From positions 1 to 24,760 of the IMG/VR virus record IMGVR_UViG_3300048445_000077: DNA of 24,760 nucleotides; one strand, written 5' to 3'. The notes under the pieces were generated by a model that saw nothing but the letters and a program-made list of their open reading frames with translations, did not search any database and was not told the DNA's origin. The translations under genes and the position numbers were made by a program. Below, piece by piece: positions 19,710 to 24,760 of this stretch (position 1 is its first letter; each line of letters begins with the position of its first letter). The DNA is from a virus.

Positions 19710-20729
19710 ATGGCTTTTCCAACTAACCAGACGGTTTCACGTCTAGGTCAGGTCAACGCAACTGGCGACGACCGTTCATTGTTCTTGAAACTTTACGCAG
19801 GTGAGGTTCTTACTTCTTTCGAAGAACGTAACGTATTCATGGGTCTGCACCGCACTCGTACCATCCAGAATGGTAAGTCTGCAAGCTTCCCACTAGTCGG
19901 TACTGCTTCTGCTAAATACCACACTCCTGGCGAACTCATCCAGTCGGATGCTGTTAAGCATGGTGAGCGTGTTGTTACTGTTGATGACCTGCTAATCTCT
20001 AGCCAGTTCATCGGTAACATTGACGAAGCAATGAACCACTACGATGTACGTTCAATCTACTCTAAAGAAGCTGGCTACGCTCTAGCTAACACTGCTGATA
20101 AGAACATTGCTAAAGTACTTGCTAAAGCTGCGTCTATCACTGATGCTACTGCGGCTGCTGCACAGTTTGGTGCTTCTTTCGATGAAGAAGTCTACACTAA
20201 CAACGTTACTATCGGCTCACTTGCGGCTGACGCTACTGATGGCTCTGCTATCGTTGCGGCTATCTACGCTGCTCTTGAAGAGTTCGATAAGAAAGATATC
20301 ACTGGTGAGAAAGTATGTGCTCTACCACCAGCTCAGTACTACGCGCTTCTAAACAGCAACGACGTTACTAAGTCAACTTGGTTGAACAAAGACGTTGGCG
20401 GTGCTGGTTCAGTTGCTTCTGGTACTGTACCTATGGTTGGCGGTGTTAAGATTGTTATGTCTAACCACATCCCAACTACTGACGAGTCTACTACTTCTGC
20501 TACTCCAAACCCACTTACTTCTAGCCGTGCTGACGCTTACAAAGGCGACTTCTCTGCTGTACGTGGTCTAATCTTCACTCAGGACGCTGCTGCAACTGTT
20601 AAGCTGCTAGACCTAGGTGTTGAGTCTGAGTACCAGATTGACCGTCAGGGTACAATCATGGTTGCTAAGTACGCGATGGGTCACAACATCCTTCGCCCAT
20701 CTTGTGCAATCGCACTGAACGCTGCGTAA
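19710..20729 (+). CDS. Major capsid protein (T7 gp10-like)
   Basis: The 339-aa product matches T7-type major capsid proteins (HK97 fold). It contains LFLKLYAGEVLTSFEERNVF near the N-terminus (T7 LFLKVFGGEVLTAFARTSV), SASFPLVGTASAKYHTPGE (about 54-72), DDLLISSQFIGNIDEAMNHY (91-110), and a C-terminal region ending MGHNILRPSCAIALNAA. Length agrees with T7 gp10A (345 aa). The gene uses few kinds of codon (GCT, AAC, GGT dominate), fitting strong expression. It is preceded by AAAAGG and flanked by terminators. No slippery site or extension giving a gp10B-type minor form was seen. Confidence 0.96.
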   Translation: MAFPTNQTVSRLGQVNATGDDRSLFLKLYAGEVLTSFEERNVFMGLHRTRTIQNGKSASFPLVGTASAKYHTPGELIQSDAVKHGERVVTVDDLLISSQFIGNIDEAMNHYDVRSIYSKEAGYALANTADKNIAKVLAKAASITDATAAAAQFGASFDEEVYTNNVTIGSLAADATDGSAIVAAIYAALEEFDKKDITGEKVCALPPAQYYALLNSNDVTKSTWLNKDVGGAGSVASGTVPMVGGVKIVMSNHIPTTDESTTSATPNPLTSSRADAYKGDFSAVRGLIFTQDAAATVKLLDLGVESEYQIDRQGTIMVAKYAMGHNILRPSCAIALNAA

Positions 20730-20748
20730 TCGTACTCGTTCACAACAT

Positions 20749-20776
20749 AGGGTGGCCTTCGGGCTGCCCTTTTTTT
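20749..20776 (+). terminator. Strong intrinsic terminator after the capsid gene
   Basis: AGGGTGGCC (20749-20757), loop TTCG, GGCTGCCCT (20762-20770): a 9-bp stem with two G-U pairs, followed by a run of T to 20776. The position directly after the capsid gene matches T-phi of T7, which partly stops the phage polymerase there. Confidence 0.92.
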
Positions 20777-20793
20777 GCTTTTGAGAGGACAGC

Positions 20794-21384
20794 ATGACTC
20801 CAAACACTAAACTTGAAGCTGTCAACATCATGCTGTCGGCAATCGGTGAATCCCCAGTTAACCGTTTGTCTTCAGGTCTTGTTGAAGCTGAAACCGCTGA
20901 GATTATCCTAACTCAAACCAGCCGTTCAGTCCAAGCTGAAGGATGGCAATTTAACCGTGAGACTAACGTAACAGTTGCTCCAAACCTTACTGGCGAGATT
21001 ATCCTTGCTACTAACACTATCCGTGCAGACCAGATGGTTGGCTCTAACACAGACATCGACCTCACTCAACGTGGTAGTAAAATGTATGACCGTAGAAACC
21101 ATACATTCAAGATTAATTCCCCAGTTCAGCTAGACATAACATACGAGCTGGACTTTGAAGAACTCCCTGCGGTTGCTCGTAGGTACATTACAATTAAATC
21201 AGCACGTCACCTACAAGACAACATCGTAGGCTCTGCTGAACTCCACGGCTTCCACCGTGATGACGAAGCTCAAGCATTGTTTGAGATGAAAGATTTTGAA
21301 AATGAAACGGCTGATTACAACATTGCAGACAACTATGATGTCTACCGTGTAATTGACCGTGTAGGTAACAAGAGGGTTTACTGA
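20794..21384 (+). CDS. Tail tubular protein A (T7 gp11-like)
   Basis: The 196-aa product matches T7 gp11, the upper tail ring that attaches to the portal: an N-terminal LEAVNIMLSAIGESPVNRL (7-25), QTSRSVQAEGWQFNRE (about 46-61) and a conserved YDLDF-like FEELPAVARRYI segment. Length equals T7 gp11 (196 aa). The start has GAGAGGAC (20782-20789) upstream of ATG 20794. Its stop shares one base with the next start (TGATG). Confidence 0.95.
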   Translation: MTPNTKLEAVNIMLSAIGESPVNRLSSGLVEAETAEIILTQTSRSVQAEGWQFNRETNVTVAPNLTGEIILATNTIRADQMVGSNTDIDLTQRGSKMYDRRNHTFKINSPVQLDITYELDFEELPAVARRYITIKSARHLQDNIVGSAELHGFHRDDEAQALFEMKDFENETADYNIADNYDVYRVIDRVGNKRVY

Positions 21385-23747
21385 TGCCTTTGATTAGTGG
21401 CTCTATCCCAAACTTGATTAATGGGGTGTCTCAACAGCCTCCTTCCTTGCGCCTTAAGACACAGGCAGAGCTACAAGAGAATGGCTTATCCTCAGTTGTA
21501 GCTGGTCTCGTAAAGCGCCCAGGTACGGAGCACGTACAACAACTAGCTAATTTCCTACCAGCTTCGGTACGCTCTAACATAGATAGTGCGTTCATTCACG
21601 CTGTACGTAGGGACAACACAACGCTTAACACTATAGTAGTTACCAACAATGGCTCCACAGCTAACGTTGCTATGTTTGATAAGAATGGTAATGAGCTTAC
21701 GGTTAACGGTGATTACTCTTACCTAAACTCAGCAACTAACCCTAACGAAGATTTAGCGGCTGTGACTATTGCCGACTACACTTACATTCTTAATAAGAAG
21801 CAAGCTGTAACAATCAACTCAGCAACTACATCTTACCCTTCAAGCTCTCGTAAGTACGAAGCCTTGGTCTATGTACGTCAGGGTGACTACCAGACTACTT
21901 ACTCGTTAAAGGTACGTAGACCTGGAGCTAGCTGGACAACTAAAAGTTATACCACAGGTAAGTCTACCAACGATACAACATCTGCTACACAGGCTGCTGA
22001 GGCTACCATTAAGACAGATAATATCGCTAACCAGCTAGACAATATTACACTGCCTTCAGGTATCTCTAAAGGTCGTTATAACAACGTAATCCACCTATAC
22101 TCTACTACTGACTTTGAGATTCAGGTAGAGGACTCCCGTGGTAATACCCATGTGTATGCTTTCAAGGATGAAGTACTTGACTTTAAGACCCTTCCTAAAG
22201 ACGGCCCGCCTAACTTCTTAATCAAAGTTGCAGGTGACAATGAGAAGGCTCAGGACGACTACTACGTTAAGCTGATTACTGACTCTACTGGTGGCGGTGT
22301 CTGGAAGGAAACAATCAAGCCAGGTATTAAGTACAAGTTTAATGGCGGTACGATGCCTCATCAAATCCGTAAGGAAACTAACGGTACTTACACGATGGAG
22401 CAAATGTCATGGGCTGAACGTAAAGTAGGGGATGATGACTCTAACCCATTCCCGTTGTTTGCTGAAGATAACCTTACTCTTAATGATATCTTCTTCCACC
22501 GTAACCGCTTAGGTCTACTATACGACGAGAACATTATCTTGTCTGAGTCAGGTGAGTTCACAGATTATAACTTCTTCCGTAGGACTGCGTTAACCATTGT
22601 AGATAGCGACCCTATAGATGTAGCTGTATCGAACAACCAAGTATCAATCCTACGTCACGCTGTACCCTTCAACGAATCCTTGGTTCTCTTCTCAGAGCAA
22701 ACTCAGTTTAAGCTTAACGCTATAGACCTGCTTGCTCCTGATACTGTAACCATTGACGTTACAACTCAGTTCGAAACATCGTTACGTGCCAAGCCTGTAG
22801 GCGCTGGTAAGAACGTATTCTTCCCTGTAGTTCGTGGACGTTGGTCTGGTGTACGAGAGTACTTCGTAGATTCTGAGACAGACTCAAACGATGCGGCAGA
22901 TATTACTGCACACGTACCTCGTTACATTGACGGTGAAATCATTAAGATGACAGCCTCTTCAAACGAAGACACTATCTTATGTATTACTGATAATGACCCT
23001 AATGCCGTGTACGTCTACCGCTACTACTGGCAGAACAACGAGAAGCTACAGGCATCTTGGTCACGTTGGACATTCGAAGGTAAAGTCTTGAACATGGCCT
23101 TCAGTAAGTCAGATATTTTATTGATGGTTAAGTACTCAGAAGATGACATCTGTCTTGAGCGTATTAACCTATCTACTGATGATGCTACTCTTGAGACTGA
23201 AGGTAACTGGCCTGTGCGTCTTGACAGACGTTACCTCCTAACTTCAGCTAACAATACTCTACCGTATTCTCAAGACGGCCTGAAGTATGTTACAACTTTA
23301 GGCGAGGTAATCACTGAAGACGCTGTTCAGGATGCGTTAGACGCTGGCAAGAAAGTCTTTGCTGGCCTTCCGTATAACTTTAGGTACGTGTTCTCCGAAC
23401 AGGTTATCCGTCAGGATAAAGAGCCTGTGACTATCGGCAGATTGCAGATACGTAACATGAACGTGGTATACAGTGAGACTGGTTACTTTGAAGCTGACGT
23501 TAAACCTAAAGGTTCAGAGAACGCAGCTAACCGTACTCCATACAAAACCATCTTCTCAGGTCGTACTGTAGGTGGACGAACTAACATATTGAACCGACCC
23601 GCAATCTCTGACGGTACATTCCGTATTAACGTTATGGCTAACTCAGAAGGCTTGGATGTAGAGCTGGTATCAGACTCTCATCTTCCTTGTGCGTTCCAGT
23701 CAGCAGAGTGGGAAGGATTCTACAGAATAAGGTCTCAACGTATTTAA
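21384..23747 (+). CDS. Tail tubular protein B / nozzle (T7 gp12-like)
   Basis: The 787-aa product is the T7 gp12 type that forms the lower tail nozzle. The N-terminus is diagnostic: SGSIPNLINGVSQQPPSLRL (5-24), then QAELQENGLSSVVAGLVKRP. Central segments include LTLNDIFFHRNRLGLLYDEN (about 366-385) and SESGEFTDYNFFRRT. The C-terminus is a beta-rich region ending EWEGFYRIRSQRI. Length is close to T7 gp12 (794 aa). Start and stop each overlap a neighbour by one base. Confidence 0.96.
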   Translation: MPLISGSIPNLINGVSQQPPSLRLKTQAELQENGLSSVVAGLVKRPGTEHVQQLANFLPASVRSNIDSAFIHAVRRDNTTLNTIVVTNNGSTANVAMFDKNGNELTVNGDYSYLNSATNPNEDLAAVTIADYTYILNKKQAVTINSATTSYPSSSRKYEALVYVRQGDYQTTYSLKVRRPGASWTTKSYTTGKSTNDTTSATQAAEATIKTDNIANQLDNITLPSGISKGRYNNVIHLYSTTDFEIQVEDSRGNTHVYAFKDEVLDFKTLPKDGPPNFLIKVAGDNEKAQDDYYVKLITDSTGGGVWKETIKPGIKYKFNGGTMPHQIRKETNGTYTMEQMSWAERKVGDDDSNPFPLFAEDNLTLNDIFFHRNRLGLLYDENIILSESGEFTDYNFFRRTALTIVDSDPIDVAVSNNQVSILRHAVPFNESLVLFSEQTQFKLNAIDLLAPDTVTIDVTTQFETSLRAKPVGAGKNVFFPVVRGRWSGVREYFVDSETDSNDAADITAHVPRYIDGEIIKMTASSNEDTILCITDNDPNAVYVYRYYWQNNEKLQASWSRWTFEGKVLNMAFSKSDILLMVKYSEDDICLERINLSTDDATLETEGNWPVRLDRRYLLTSANNTLPYSQDGLKYVTTLGEVITEDAVQDALDAGKKVFAGLPYNFRYVFSEQVIRQDKEPVTIGRLQIRNMNVVYSETGYFEADVKPKGSENAANRTPYKTIFSGRTVGGRTNILNRPAISDGTFRINVMANSEGLDVELVSDSHLPCAFQSAEWEGFYRIRSQRI

Positions 23748-24208
23748 TGGCTACATTCAGGAAGACTATCCCTAGTGATGTCCCTGAACTTGCTGACAAC
23801 TTACGTAAAGCCGACATCCAAGAGCTTTTGGCTTCTTCTGGGTTACCCCCATTGGAAGCCTTAACTCTGTCTGTAAGCATCTCCGAAGAGGCTAACACGA
23901 TTGTTATGGATGACGGACGTGTTGCAGGTATTTTCGGGATAGCTAGGCTTAATGATACTATTGGATGCCCTTGGTTAATGGGCACTGATTTAATCAAGGA
24001 CATTAAGAAACAATTTATGGTCGGCTCATACAAATGGGTCAAAGAAAAGAATGAACAGTACCAAGTATTAACCAACTATGTTCATGCAGAAAACGAAGTA
24101 GCAATCCAATGGTTAAAGGCCCTTGGTTTTAAGTTCCCCCGCTTGGTCGAAGAGTACGGAGTAGGGAAGGAACCTTTCTACGAATTTGTGAGGATACAAG
24201 ATGTGTGA
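23747..24208 (+). CDS. T7 gp13-like internal virion protein with GNAT-like fold
   Basis: ATG 23747 shares a base with the gp12-like stop (TAATG) and gives 153 aa; an ORF extension from 23687 overlaps gp12 and is unlikely. The product resembles gp13-type proteins, which look like N-acetyltransferases: RKTIPSDVPELADNLR at the N-terminus, VAGIFGIARLNDTIGCPWLM in the middle, and a late NYVHAENEVAIQWLKALGFK, matching T7 NYVWVGNTSHIRFLKTIGA. An acetyl-CoA binding loop is not evident, so a structural role is more likely than catalysis. It overlaps the next gene by eight bases. Confidence 0.85.
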   Translation: MATFRKTIPSDVPELADNLRKADIQELLASSGLPPLEALTLSVSISEEANTIVMDDGRVAGIFGIARLNDTIGCPWLMGTDLIKDIKKQFMVGSYKWVKEKNEQYQVLTNYVHAENEVAIQWLKALGFKFPRLVEEYGVGKEPFYEFVRIQDV

Positions 24209-24760
24209 CCCAATAAGCATGGCTGCACTAGCTATCACTCAGGGTGTAATGCAACATCAACAAGCTAGTGCTGTCGCTAAATACTCTAACAAGGTAGCTG
24301 ATGCAAACATCGCAGCATCACATAAAGGTTTTGAGGACTCTGCTCGTGCGATGAACGCTCGACAGGTTCAAGAACAAGAAGCTATAGCCGACAAACGACG
24401 GCAACAATTAATAGCCTATATGGAAAATATGGGTACTGCTCAGGCCGCTAACGCAGAACGTGGCGTTACTGGTCGAGTACTAGAAATGGACTTGGCACAA
24501 CGTCAAGCTGATTACTTAAATAATGAAACTGGTGTTAACCGTGCGCTAGACTCAGTTGCGACTGCGTTTGCGTTTGAACGGAACGGCCTAGAATCGACAC
24601 TGCAAGGACGTATCATGCAAGCTAACGCACAGCGTAAGCCTAAGCCTGACCTCCTTACGTCACTTGTCACTACAGGTGTCAGCGCAGGTATGTCCTACGC
24701 TAGTGCTAATTCTGGTACTGGTGCAGATGGCACTGGACAAACGTTCTCCCAAAACTGGGA
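24201..24760 (+). CDS. T7 gp14-like internal virion protein (partial, runs off window)
   Basis: ATG 24201 opens a frame without stop to the window end (186 full codons). The N-terminus MCDPISMAALAITQGVMQHQ resembles T7 gp14 (MCWAAAIPIAISGAQA), with a conserved MC start and a hydrophobic segment. It continues into a long Ala/Gln-rich helical region (ARQVQEQEAIADKRRQQL), then GTAQAANAERGVTGRV. T7 gp14 (196 aa) is ejected into the host outer membrane at infection. The visible part is almost full length. Confidence 0.88.
   Translation, partial: MCDPISMAALAITQGVMQHQQASAVAKYSNKVADANIAASHKGFEDSARAMNARQVQEQEAIADKRRQQLIAYMENMGTAQAANAERGVTGRVLEMDLAQRQADYLNNETGVNRALDSVATAFAFERNGLESTLQGRIMQANAQRKPKPDLLTSLVTTGVSAGMSYASANSGTGADGTGQTFSQNW

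Noticed and set aside
22716-22733. Promoter-like GCTATAG inside the tail tube B gene (others near 10213 and 16850)
   Set aside because: These share the GCTATAG core but match the upstream half poorly, lie within genes, and are expected by chance at this frequency.
23638-24075. 145-aa antisense ORF across the gp12/gp13-like boundary
   Set aside because: It lies opposite two well-supported genes, with no motif and no sign of a minus-strand operon anywhere in the window.
1-24760. CRISPR array, insertion sequence or antiphage defence system
   Set aside because: No regularly spaced repeats, transposase or recognisable defence genes were seen; all identifiable genes are phage core or phage nucleotide metabolism genes.

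Overview
The window is a continuous piece of a T7-like podovirus genome (Autographiviridae-type). Nearly every gene is on the + strand, tightly packed with 1-4 base or longer overlaps, and the core order matches T7: early genes, RNA polymerase, SSB, endonuclease I, primase-helicase, DNA polymerase, exonuclease, portal, scaffold, capsid, tail tube A and B, internal virion proteins. A tyrosine integrase beside a complete tRNA-Leu(UAA) suggests a temperate or formerly temperate phage, like the integrase-bearing marine podoviruses. Base composition looks intermediate. The class I RNR, ThyX and glutaredoxin cargo fits a marine proteobacterial host, but the host cannot be named from this sequence.

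Layout. 1-737: end of an unknown early gene, two small ORFs and a winged-helix regulator. 727-2002: integrase, tRNA-Leu and a 183-bp non-coding leader holding GTGGCCT repeats. 2003-5416: the phage RNA polymerase, encoded in two separate pieces. The 258-aa N-terminal domain and the 553-aa thumb/palm/fingers piece are separated by 975 bp that hold five small overlapping genes. 5422-10481: an 18-bp promoter motif, then gp2.5-like SSB, endonuclease I, primase-helicase, family A DNA polymerase and a predicted PD-(D/E)XK protein, with small ORFs between them. 10478-15956: FEN-like exonuclease and a nucleotide-supply block (DUF3310, MazG-like, glutaredoxin, NrdA, ThyX, NrdB) with small ORFs. 15965-24760: a second exact copy of the promoter motif, then the virion genes, with hairpin terminators after scaffold and capsid. 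The window ends inside a gp14-like gene.

How the genes work together. The two polymerase pieces join residue for residue onto T7 RNAP with nothing lost at the junction, and the catalytic residues are present, so I infer a two-subunit polymerase. Its likely promoters are the two identical 18-bp sites, one ahead of the replication block and one ahead of the structural block. The nucleases and nucleotide genes would recycle host DNA and make dNTPs for a T7-type replisome. Its DNA polymerase lacks the thioredoxin-binding loop that gives T7 its processivity. No lysozyme, DNA ligase or obvious CI-type repressor is present in this window.
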